From positions 1-5,916 of the forward strand of contig JAJRVC010000288.1 in the NCBI GenBank assembly GCA_024277475.1: DNA of 5,916 nucleotides, written 5' to 3'. Positions 1 through 5,909 of the stretch are shown piece after piece; positions within the stretch are counted from its first letter, which is position 1; every line of letters begins with the position of its first letter. Made by a program: the position numbers and the translations under genes. The notes under the pieces are model-generated. The model saw only the letters and a list, made by a program, of their open reading frames with translations, was not told the DNA's origin and did not search any database. Source of the stretch: Deltaproteobacteria bacterium. Its GTDB lineage: Bacteria > Desulfobacterota > Desulfobacteria > Desulfobacterales > JAFDCJ01.

Positions 1-273
1 CACCAGGGGAGACATCCACAAAATGGTGCTTTCACTATTATATCGTGTATAATTACAGATTATTAGATATTCTTTGCCATGTTATTTATGCAACATGGAG
101 GTTTACTGCCATCTTTCTATGCCGAGGCTTCATTTTGCCGGAGTATCTAGTATGCCGATATTTTACGCTTGTGGTTGGTTTGGTTCAAATCATTTTTTTA
201 TTGACATCCCAATTTATGTATGTCAGAAGAACTACTAATTAAATATATTGTATCATATTATTAGGATTTAATA
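1..273. other. AT-rich upstream region without a supported gene
   Basis: No convincing gene is visible in these 273 bases upstream of the regulator. A 65-codon frame opens with GTG at 45, but it has no ribosome-binding site and its translation resembles no family I know; its hydrophobic, Cys/Tyr/Phe-rich make-up is what AT-rich non-coding DNA gives. A perfect TATAAT lies at 48-53 without a matching -35 box at 16-18 bases. A consensus TTGACA lies at 201-206 without a good -10 box at the right distance. A run of seven T at 193-199 is not preceded by a GC-rich hairpin, so I do not call a terminator. The region probably carries the promoter and operator of the operon, but I cannot fix the promoter. 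Confidence 0.5.
202..225. promoter_or_regulatory. Inverted repeat TGACAT-N12-ATGTCA, possible operator upstream of the regulator
   Basis: Perfect 6-base half-sites (202-207 and 220-225) are separated by 12 bases. The left half overlaps a consensus TTGACA (201-206), and the site lies about 50 bases before the regulator's start codon. GntR/FCD regulators usually bind short palindromes in their own promoter, so autoregulation through this site is possible. The spacer is longer than is typical for FadR-type operators, and a 6-base repeat can arise by chance in AT-rich DNA, so this is only a candidate. Confidence 0.25.
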
Positions 274-975
274 ATGAAATCAAAGGAAAAGCTTAAAAAA
301 CACCTTTCTGAAACCCTTTTTGATTCGGTTTTGGACCGTATCGTTTCTGGTCAATACCCACCGGGCCAAATGATTTCCGAGAAAGATCTCTGTAAAGAAT
401 TCAATGTGAGCCGGACGCCTTTCCGTGAAGCCATACGCAAGCTGGAGGAGATGCACATGGTGGAGGTAGTGCCGCGATTTGGAACCTATGTCACCGAAAT
501 CGATATTAATGAAGTAACAGCAGCTTTTGAGGTTAGGCTGTATATGGAAGTCGTTGCAGCTAAATTAGCCGCGGAGAGACGGACAGATGAACAAATAGAT
601 GCTTTAGTGGCTATCGTAAACGAGGCCAAGACGATGAAAGGCAGCATGCTTTGGCATGACAAAAGATATTTTGATCGACGTTTTCACGAGATCATCTGGG
701 AAGCCTCCCACAATCATATTTTAATACAAACACTCACCAATCTTAAACTTACCTGCACCCGGATAAACACCAGCCTGTTTGCTGATTCAATCAGCGCGGA
801 AGAGGCGATCGCATTGCTCAGCAATGCACACAGACTAATGAAAGATCGAGATCAGATCGGTCTTGAATCACTGGTGCATGATCACATGCTGGCAACCATC
901 GAACACCTGAAGAACCACATTTTTTCGAAGTTCACAACTGCTAATATGGAGAGGCGACATGAGTTTGGAACCTAA
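274..975 (+). CDS. GntR-family transcriptional regulator, FadR/FCD subfamily
   Basis: A 233-residue protein, the usual length for a cytoplasmic one-component regulator of this family. Residues about 13-75 form the GntR winged helix-turn-helix, with ISEKDLCKEFNVSRTPFRE (35-52) as the DNA-binding helices and PRFGTYV (67-73) as the wing. Residues about 82-215 are an all-helical FCD effector domain, known to bind acids or their CoA esters, often through a metal. The likely metal ligands D134 and H138 (FDRRFH), H186 and H204 are present; the last two are 18 residues apart, against about 22 in members I recall. The start is fixed by AGGA at 263-266, seven bases before ATG. Its last 17 bases overlap the CoA ligase gene, so it is probably the local regulator of the ligase and TRAP genes. 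The effector is unknown; a substrate acid or its CoA thioester is an inference. Confidence 0.93.
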   Translation: MKSKEKLKKHLSETLFDSVLDRIVSGQYPPGQMISEKDLCKEFNVSRTPFREAIRKLEEMHMVEVVPRFGTYVTEIDINEVTAAFEVRLYMEVVAAKLAAERRTDEQIDALVAIVNEAKTMKGSMLWHDKRYFDRRFHEIIWEASHNHILIQTLTNLKLTCTRINTSLFADSISAEEAIALLSNAHRLMKDRDQIGLESLVHDHMLATIEHLKNHIFSKFTTANMERRHEFGT

Positions 976-2338
976 TCTCTGGAATCCAAAAATTGAACTG
1001 ATGCCCCAACACGAAATGAGAAAGCTCCAGTTCAATAAGTTAAAGAAACAATTGATTCGCGTGTATGAGGAGTCACCTTATTATAAGGAAAAGTTTAAAA
1101 AAGCCAAAGTCGATCCCTATAGGTTTAAATCGTGGGAACAATATGGTGATTATCCTTTCTTTGATAAAGAGGAAGAGAGGATCAGTCAGGAAGATTCAAA
1201 AGAGAAGATGAGACATCCATTAGGAATGCATATTACTTGCGATCCGAAAAAGGTGGTAAGGGTAAGTTCAACATCAGGTACAACCGGTAAGCCGACGTTT
1301 ACCGGATATACCCAAAAAGACCGCAAAGTGGCCAACGAAGTCGGCGCCCGCATGATGTGGCGTATCGGCGCGCGACCCGGTGATGTCGTTATGCATGGCT
1401 TTGTTTTGAGTATGTGGATTGCCGGAGTCCCGGTAGTCGATATGCTTCATAACATCGGAGCTTGCACGGTTCCCATCGGCGCTCTAACGGGAGCCAAACG
1501 ATTTGCTCAGATCGCTCAGGAGGTCTTTCCGGTCCAGCTTAACTGTACTCCTTCTTACGCCGAATATCTTTTAAAAAAACTGCCGGCAGAGGCCGGGATT
1601 GATGCTAAAGATTTGGGTTTCAAAAGAATGATGGTTTCAGGTGAACCGGGCGGAAGCATTCCTGAGGTAAGGCAGCGTTTGTCGGAAGGATTCGGTGGGG
1701 CTGGAATATACGATACCATCGGTTCCACTCATGCCGTCTTCGTCTCTTCAGTGTCATGCGAAGCCAATGCCGGTATGCATTTCCTGGCTGACGACTACTG
1801 CCTGTTTGAGTTGGTCGATCCGGAAACACTTGAAGTAATACCATTCGAGGATGGTGCCGAAGGCGAAATTGTCCTGACCGGACTTGAAAAAGAGTGTGCA
1901 CCTGCCATCAGGTGGCGAGACAAGGATATCGTTCAGGTCTTCACCGAACCCTGCGAATGCGGACAGCCTAACTTCAGATTTATTGTCAAGGGGCGAGCAG
2001 ATGATATGCTACTTGTCAGGGGGGTCAATGTCTACCCTCATGCTGTAAAGGATGTGGTGATCAGCTTTCACCCAAAGGTGACTGGAAACATAAAGATTAT
2101 ACTTGATGCCCCGCCGCCGGTGGTTCAACCGCCTCTGCCTGTTAGGGTAGAGCTTGCTGGTAATCTATCACATAAAGCGCTTCGAGAACTGGCCGGAGAT
2201 ATCGAGGATAAAATTCACAATAACCTGCGATTTAAGGCTAAGGTGGAATTGGTGAATTTGGGATTTTTAGACCGTAAATTAGGGATGACTCACAAGTCGC
2301 AATTGATCCAAAAAAACCATGAGTCAAACAATGGCTAA
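959..2338 (+). CDS. Phenylacetate-CoA ligase (PaaK)-like AMP-forming acyl-CoA ligase
   Basis: A 459-residue member of the adenylate-forming enzymes, close to the ~430-450 residues of PaaK. It should activate a carboxylic acid through an acyl-AMP to a CoA thioester in the cytoplasm. Visible motifs are the P-loop SSTSGTTGKPT (103-113), VSGEPGG (226-232), RWRDKDI (318-324, in place of YRTGD) and the hinge region GRADDMLLVRGVNVYP (345-360). The C-terminal lid ends in a KLGMTHKSQ segment (440-448) where the catalytic Lys is expected. C267, H274, C332 and C334 (CEANAGMH and PCECG) sit as in a PaaK-type zinc site. The A5 motif, normally YG(L/M)SE, reads YDTIGST (251-257), so phenylacetate specificity should not be assumed. 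ATG 959 follows GGAGAGG (948-954) and overlaps the regulator's end by 17 bases. The neighbouring TRAP transporter and crotonase remnant suggest a catabolic acid. Confidence 0.9.
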   Translation: MSLEPNLWNPKIELMPQHEMRKLQFNKLKKQLIRVYEESPYYKEKFKKAKVDPYRFKSWEQYGDYPFFDKEEERISQEDSKEKMRHPLGMHITCDPKKVVRVSSTSGTTGKPTFTGYTQKDRKVANEVGARMMWRIGARPGDVVMHGFVLSMWIAGVPVVDMLHNIGACTVPIGALTGAKRFAQIAQEVFPVQLNCTPSYAEYLLKKLPAEAGIDAKDLGFKRMMVSGEPGGSIPEVRQRLSEGFGGAGIYDTIGSTHAVFVSSVSCEANAGMHFLADDYCLFELVDPETLEVIPFEDGAEGEIVLTGLEKECAPAIRWRDKDIVQVFTEPCECGQPNFRFIVKGRADDMLLVRGVNVYPHAVKDVVISFHPKVTGNIKIILDAPPPVVQPPLPVRVELAGNLSHKALRELAGDIEDKIHNNLRFKAKVELVNLGFLDRKLGMTHKSQLIQKNHESNNG

Positions 2339-2557
2339 TTGTTTTAAGGCGACAACCGATACCGCTGGTCAATTATAAAAGTGAAGATCGCATCACGACG
2401 ATTACCCCCTAATCGTCCGGAGGTCAGGAATGCATTCACTCTGGAAATGTTGGATGAACTGAACGAGTGTTTCCTCAGATTCCGCTCGGATGCGGATGCA
2501 TGCGAAGGTGTCGCTTTATTTATAGAAAAGCGCCCGCCCAGATTCGCGGGCAAATAA
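2319..2557 (+). pseudogene. Crotonase (enoyl-CoA hydratase/isomerase) remnant, frameshifted and internally deleted
   Basis: Three reading frames together spell the two ends of a crotonase. Frame 2380-2409 gives SEDRITTITP then a stop. After a one-base shift in the C run at 2406-2410, frame 2411-2557 gives NRPEVRNAFTLEMLDELNE, the classic N-terminal strand and helix, then runs straight into EGVALFIEKRPPRFAGK and a stop, which is the typical C-terminus. About 170-190 middle residues, with the oxyanion hole and catalytic acids, are missing. ATG codons at 2319 and 2331 overlap the ligase stop and could have been the start, but their frame ends at 2376-2378, implying a further shift; which frame held the first ~15 codons is unclear. 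An intact gene would have sat directly behind the ligase in the same operon and acted on its CoA product. The product cannot be functional. The family call is firm; the exact reaction (hydratase, isomerase or hydrolase) cannot be told. Confidence 0.82.
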
Positions 2558-2601
2558 TCAGCAGTAAGTTTTAAACAGAAATTTTTTATCATAGTAACCG
2601 C

Positions 2602-2630
2602 TTCATATTTATGACAGCGTAAGATATAAA
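2602..2630 (+). promoter_or_regulatory. Candidate sigma-70 promoter for the TRAP genes
   Basis: TTCATA (2602-2607, four of six matches to TTGACA) and TATAAA (2625-2630, five of six to TATAAT) are 17 bases apart, in the gap between the crotonase remnant and dctP. Transcription would start near 2637, giving a leader of about 40 bases. A small palindrome, TCATA-TT-TATGA (2603-2614), overlaps the -35 box and could be a repressor site for the FCD regulator. Both are weak matches in AT-rich DNA. The TRAP genes may equally be read from the upstream operon. Confidence 0.35.
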
Positions 2631-2662
2631 GAGTTGTGAGAATTATTAATCAAACTAATAGC

Positions 2663-2668
2663 AGGAGG
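2663..2668 (+). promoter_or_regulatory. Strong ribosome-binding site AGGAGG that decides the dctP start
   Basis: A full AGGAGG lies in the dctP leader. The only in-frame codon at proper distance (six bases) is ATT at 2675. The first ATG is at 2687, 18 bases away, and a GTG at 2636 lies upstream and would translate the site itself as Arg-Arg. The position therefore argues for initiation at ATT 2675, or less efficiently at the ATG run. Confidence 0.6.
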
Positions 2669-2674
2669 TGTCTA

Positions 2675-3739
2675 ATTAAGAATAAGATGATGATGATGAT
2701 GATGATCGGAATGATATTGACAGCAGCTTTTCTTTCGGTTTCAATGGTCCCAGGTGGTTTTGGGGCAGAGGAATTTCCTGAAATGAAACTTCGTTACGCA
2801 AACTTTGTGCCTGAATCAACACCTACTTCCAAGGCCGATATTTTTGTCGCCGAAGAGTTGACCAAACGCACCGACGGTAGAGTTAAGGTTACGATGTACC
2901 ATGGGAGTTCATTGGGAAAATCGACCGAGATGATAGACCTTGTCGGCGAGGGGGCCATCGAGATTGGGAATTTTTCAAGTGGTTACAATTTCGCTCGATT
3001 GCCGATGCAGGCCTTTTTCGGCGTCCCTATTGTTATGAAAGATGCCGTCATGGCGGGAAGATTGATGCGGGCTGCCACCAAAACCCAGACAAGAATGCAG
3101 GAGGACTGGAAAAAGAATAATCTCCATCCATTTAATTTCAGGGGTCTGCCGCCTTACCGGCTCATTTCAACCAAACCGATTAAGAAGATAGAGGACCTTA
3201 AGGGGATGCGGGTAAGGACATTTGGAAAAACCAGTCCGAAAATGTTTAAAATCCTGGGTGCGGTTCCTGTAAACATGACCGTCAATGAAGCCTACGAAGG
3301 TCTGCAGAGAGGAAGTGTGGATGCAGTATTTTTGCCTTGGGCAGGGATGTACGCATACAAACTTTACGAAACTGCCAAATACGTCAGTGATATCAATTTT
3401 GGCGCTGATGGGTGTTATGTGACCTATATGAACCTGGATCTGTGGAACAGTTGGCCACAAAACTTGAGGGATCTTTTCAACCAGATCGTTGCCGAGGCTG
3501 AAGCAATGTCAGACAGTATGGTTGAGGGTCTCGATAAAAAATTGCTCGGTGCTATGCAAAAAGCTGGTGCAGAACTGGTTCACTTTGAAGACCAGGGCAA
3601 ACTGGTTAAGGCGATTTCGAACCCAATCGGGTTGGTCGAGACTGAAGTCGCCGCCGTCGGCGGGGACTATAAAGCAGCAGCAAAAAAATATGCCGAATTT
3701 TTAAAAGCCGAAATTGCCAGACTTGAAGCGGCAAATTAA
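2675..3739 (+). CDS. dctP: TRAP transporter solute-binding protein, DctP family
   Basis: A periplasmic binding protein that captures a carboxylate and delivers it to DctQM. With the start at ATT 2675 it has 354 residues, typical for DctP. That start sits six bases after AGGAGG and supplies the Lys-Asn-Lys charged segment of a signal peptide; ATG 2687 would leave six Met and no positive charge, and GTG 2636 lies before the ribosome-binding site. The hydrophobic core spans about 5-28, with cleavage probably near GFGA (28-31). The mature part shows KLRYANF, LGKSTEMIDLV and KGMRVRT (176-182); R181 aligns with the Arg that salt-bridges the ligand carboxylate in SiaP. The following stretch, VNEAYEGLQRGSVDAVF, is typical. 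FLPW (219-222) replaces the usual EN-P ligand-site element, hinting at a less common, perhaps aromatic or hydrophobic, acid. The stop is 65 bases before dctQ. Family firm; start uncertain; substrate unknown. Confidence 0.9.
   Translation: MKNKMMMMMMIGMILTAAFLSVSMVPGGFGAEEFPEMKLRYANFVPESTPTSKADIFVAEELTKRTDGRVKVTMYHGSSLGKSTEMIDLVGEGAIEIGNFSSGYNFARLPMQAFFGVPIVMKDAVMAGRLMRAATKTQTRMQEDWKKNNLHPFNFRGLPPYRLISTKPIKKIEDLKGMRVRTFGKTSPKMFKILGAVPVNMTVNEAYEGLQRGSVDAVFLPWAGMYAYKLYETAKYVSDINFGADGCYVTYMNLDLWNSWPQNLRDLFNQIVAEAEAMSDSMVEGLDKKLLGAMQKAGAELVHFEDQGKLVKAISNPIGLVETEVAAVGGDYKAAAKKYAEFLKAEIARLEAAN
2687..2704 (+). repeat. Six tandem ATG codons in the dctP signal-peptide region
   Basis: ATG is repeated six times in frame and followed by ATC, giving six consecutive Met at the start of the signal-peptide core. 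Slipped-strand change in this tract would add or remove whole Met codons without shifting the frame, so it could alter signal-peptide length or offer several initiation codons. Confidence 0.8.
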
Positions 3740-3804
3740 CTCTTAATGCAAGCATGGAAAAAGGGGTTGATTTTGATAGAACCTAAATGGAACAAAGGTA
3801 TAAT

Positions 3805-4326
3805 ATGCGAGTCATCATAAAAGCGTTTGATAAAATGCTTTTGTTTGTCACAACAGTCACTATTTCGATTGCTGCCATCGTAGCTCTTATCGTGGCAGTC
3901 ATCGGCACGATTGATGTCTTGACAACGCGGGTGTTCTCTCAAGCCATACCCGGCGCATTTGAATTGTCCGAGGCCGGGTTGGTGTTGATGGTGTTTCTTG
4001 GCCTGGCAATTGTAACCAGAGAGGGCAGTCATATAAAAGTTGATATATTGGTCAATCTGATGAACAGGCGTTTACAACTGATTTGTAACGTATTCGCTTT
4101 GCTTTTGACAACTGCATTTTTAGGGCTGATGGTAAAGCAGATGTGGCCGCTTACAGCTAAAAGCTGGAAGATCCATGAGATGGCTATCGGATTGTTACCG
4201 TTTCCAATTTATCTGGTAAAGACAGCCGCACTGTTCGGCTTGATCGTTGCTGCCATTGAAGCTTTCCGGCGGCTAATACTTGTATCGTTTGCGGCTTTAT
4301 CTTGTGCGGGAAAGGATCAGGCATGA
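3805..4326 (+). CDS. dctQ: TRAP transporter small membrane subunit, DctQ family
   Basis: A 173-residue inner-membrane protein with four predicted helices at about 11-37, 57-71, 91-112 and 130-157, as expected for the DctQ subunit that links the binding protein to the DctM channel. Between helices 2 and 3 it carries REGSHIKVDI (72-81), the usual DctQ motif (HI-VD). It is preceded by a segment PGAFELSEAGLVLMVFLGLA that is also typical. I place the start at ATG 3805 because AAAGG (3794-3798) lies six bases before it. ATG 3787 would add six residues but has no ribosome-binding site. Its stop overlaps the dctM start as ATGA, so the two are translationally coupled. The short C-terminal tail beyond helix 4 (about 158-173) is rich in Ala and Ser and unremarkable. 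Confidence 0.92.
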   Translation: MRVIIKAFDKMLLFVTTVTISIAAIVALIVAVIGTIDVLTTRVFSQAIPGAFELSEAGLVLMVFLGLAIVTREGSHIKVDILVNLMNRRLQLICNVFALLLTTAFLGLMVKQMWPLTAKSWKIHEMAIGLLPFPIYLVKTAALFGLIVAAIEAFRRLILVSFAALSCAGKDQA

Positions 4327-5636
4327 ATGCCGAACCTATTGTTCATGGCGCATTAGGAATGTTTGGTATGGTAGCCTTGTCGGCCGTGGGGGTGCCCATC
4401 GGTATTTCCCTGGGGGCTGTAGCTTTTTTGGGATTGGCGATATTCGCCAGCCCTAAACTGGCCCTCATTACCCTTAAAACCCTCCCGTACGCATTGGCCA
4501 GTTCGTATTCGCTGGTCATTGTTCCTATGTTCATTCTCATGGGGCTGGTCGCCTCGGAGGCCGGAATAATGACCGATTTATATAATGCCATGAACCGCTG
4601 GCTGTCCCGATTTCGTGGTGGATTGCTGATGGTCACCGTGGCGGCATCGGCGGCATTCGGTGCCGTGTCCGGATCTACCATTGTCAATGCTACGGTGTTC
4701 ACCCGGATTGCTTATCCTGAAATGCTTCGTCTCGGGTATAAACGGGGAGTTGGTGCAGCGGCTATCGCTTGTTCAGGCACATTGGCAGCTCTGATTCCCC
4801 CTTCAATTACCTTTGTCATTTACGCGATTTTGACTGAAGAATCTATCGGCAAACTGTTGATGGCCGGTCTGCTTCCCGGTATACTTACAACACTGGTCTA
4901 TATGGCCGGTATTGTTGTCTGCGTTCGCATCTTTAAAGACTGGGCCCCGGGAAAGGGCCAGAAATACAGCCTTCGGGAAAAGCTGATGGGGATGCGACGC
5001 GTTTGGCCTGTTCTTTTATTATCGGGAATCGTTGTGGGCGGCATATACACCGGCCTGACCGCTCCATCCGCGGCCGGGGGGGTCGGCGCTATTGGAGCAA
5101 TCGTCATCGTCATGGTTCAAAGGCGAATGAGTTTGGCCGGTCTGTGGAATTGTCTCACGCAAACCATTAAAATAACCTCTGTATTGGCGCTGATCGTGAT
5201 CGGTGGACTTCTGTTCAGCCGATACTTAACAGCGGTTGGCTTCGTCTCCGAACTTGTAAACCTAATCAACCACCTGGGACTCGGAATATTCCAATTCATT
5301 GCTCTGGTGATTCTGCTATTCCTAATCTTAGGCATGTTCATGGACACCATGTCCATACTTATCATTACCATCCCGGCGCTTTACCCTGTTGTTGACACGA
5401 TGGGGATTAATCCAATCTGGTTTGCAGTCATCATCGTGAAATTATTGGAGATTGCCGTAGTCACTCCGCCTGTGGGAATAAACCTGTTTGCCGTTCTGGC
5501 AGCTACTGACGAGGAGCTGCCTGTTAACGAATTGTTTATAGGGATAATACCATTTGTTGTTTTCGACTTGATCACGATCATTATTCTGATGATTTTCCCA
5601 GCCATCTGTACATGGCTGCCTGAAAATATGATCTAA
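4323..5636 (+). CDS. dctM: TRAP transporter large membrane subunit, DctM family
   Basis: A 437-residue, strongly hydrophobic protein of normal DctM length. It forms the transport channel and couples substrate import to the sodium or proton gradient. Family signatures are MFILMGLVASEAGI (69-82), AFGAVSGSTIVNAT (111-124), SGTLAALIPPSI (151-162), GIYTGLTAPSAAGGVGA (240-256), MFMDTMSILIITIPALYP (338-355) and VTPPVGINLF (380-389). The fourth reads APSAA where many members have TPTEA. Its N-terminus faces a long helix repeat and its C-terminus ends shortly after the last helix. ATG 4323 is chosen because AAAGGA (4311-4316) lies six bases before it and it shares ATGA with the dctQ stop; a TTG seven codons upstream is not needed. 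It is the last complete gene of the cluster. Substrate cannot be inferred from this subunit. Confidence 0.95.
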   Translation: MNAEPIVHGALGMFGMVALSAVGVPIGISLGAVAFLGLAIFASPKLALITLKTLPYALASSYSLVIVPMFILMGLVASEAGIMTDLYNAMNRWLSRFRGGLLMVTVAASAAFGAVSGSTIVNATVFTRIAYPEMLRLGYKRGVGAAAIACSGTLAALIPPSITFVIYAILTEESIGKLLMAGLLPGILTTLVYMAGIVVCVRIFKDWAPGKGQKYSLREKLMGMRRVWPVLLLSGIVVGGIYTGLTAPSAAGGVGAIGAIVIVMVQRRMSLAGLWNCLTQTIKITSVLALIVIGGLLFSRYLTAVGFVSELVNLINHLGLGIFQFIALVILLFLILGMFMDTMSILIITIPALYPVVDTMGINPIWFAVIIVKLLEIAVVTPPVGINLFAVLAATDEELPVNELFIGIIPFVVFDLITIIILMIFPAICTWLPENMI

Positions 5637-5720
5637 ATCGTACTATTACAGGGAATTGACAGCGAAAATTCATACGTTTTGCCGGGTGCTTTTAAACCAG
5701 GGAAGGATTTCTGAACGGTG

Positions 5721-5782
5721 CGGCAAATATCTGAAAGCGGGCTTAGACTCTGACTCAGATTCTTGGTTGCCCGGATTTGCTG
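5721..5782 (+). other. Foldable inverted-repeat element downstream of dctM
   Basis: Nested inverted repeats share one centre. An outer stem pairs CGGCAAAT (5721-5728) with ATTTGCTG (5775-5782), with one G-U pair. A middle stem pairs CGGGC (5738-5742) with GCCCG (5769-5773). An inner palindrome TCTGA-C-TCAGA (5749-5759) is flanked by AGA/TCT (5745-5747, 5761-5763). Together about 20 base pairs can form in the transcript. No T run follows, so it is not a standard terminator. It could stabilise the 3' end of the TRAP message, act as a leader element for the next gene, or be a REP-like sequence. I recognise no known RNA family. Confidence 0.5.
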
Positions 5783-5822
5783 GATGATCATCGAGCTTTA
5801 CCCTCCAGTTGCATAAAAACTG

Positions 5823-5845
5823 AAGTATTTTAAAAGAAAATACTT
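5823..5845. repeat. Perfect 9-base inverted repeat AAGTATTTT/AAAATACTT
   Basis: Perfect arms at 5823-5831 and 5837-5845 enclose the five bases AAAAG. The stem is AT-rich and no T run follows, so it is a poor terminator. Its place about 70 bases before the expected next gene suggests an operator or a leader hairpin. The function is not shown. Confidence 0.5.
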
Positions 5846-5880
5846 GCGGAGCCCCATGAATTGTGGTTTAAGGAGAATTA

Positions 5881-5889
5881 ATGAAGTAA
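5881..5889 (+). other. Possible two-codon leader minigene (ATG AAG TAA) with its own ribosome-binding site
   Basis: AAGGAG (5870-5875) stands five bases before ATG-AAG-TAA, an almost ideal initiation site for a peptide of only Met-Lys. A second AGGAGG follows at 5904-5909. It may be a minimal leader that controls translation of the next gene, or the start of a gene broken by mutation. A competing frame from ATG 5856 stays open to the window's end (20 codons) but would read through both ribosome-binding sites, so I do not call it a gene. Confidence 0.3.
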
Positions 5890-5903
5890 TCCTAACCAAA
5901 TCC

Positions 5904-5909
5904 AGGAGG
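5904..5909 (+). promoter_or_regulatory. Ribosome-binding site of a gene starting just beyond the window
   Basis: A full AGGAGG is followed by seven bases that reach the last base of the window. A start codon at or just after position 5917 would be at optimal distance. This implies another plus-strand gene directly downstream, possibly further pathway genes of the same cluster. Confidence 0.6.

Noticed and set aside
1..5. CACCA at the left edge, possible end of a tRNA gene
   Set aside because: Five bases cannot support a tRNA, and the acceptor stem partner lies outside the window.
45..242. 65-codon plus-strand frame starting with GTG
   Set aside because: No ribosome-binding site, no family resemblance, and a composition expected from AT-rich non-coding DNA.
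2532..2551. GC-rich hairpin GCCCGC-N8-GCGGGC, possible terminator
   Set aside because: It lies in the coding end of the crotonase remnant (Arg-Pro-Pro-Arg-Phe-Ala-Gly) and has no T run after it on the plus strand. On the minus strand GCTTTTC follows, but no minus-strand gene precedes it.
2344..2592. 82-codon minus-strand frame
   Set aside because: It is the antisense of the crotonase remnant, whose plus-strand reading is clearly the homologous one.
3746..3820. 24-codon frame from ATG 3746 in the dctP-dctQ gap, overlapping the dctQ start
   Set aside because: No ribosome-binding site and no recognisable sequence; likely chance.
5764..5780. Sigma-54-like promoter (TGG...TTGC)
   Set aside because: The GG and GC elements are 12 bases apart where 10 is required.
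5637..5786. Open plus-strand frame of about 50 codons after dctM, possible gene remnant
   Set aside because: It has no plausible start with a ribosome-binding site and I recognise no family in it or in the adjacent frame.
5633..5791. 52-codon minus-strand frame from ATG at 5791 to a stop inside the dctM end
   Set aside because: GGAGG lies about 10 bases upstream, but the protein resembles nothing and the region is explained better by inverted repeats.
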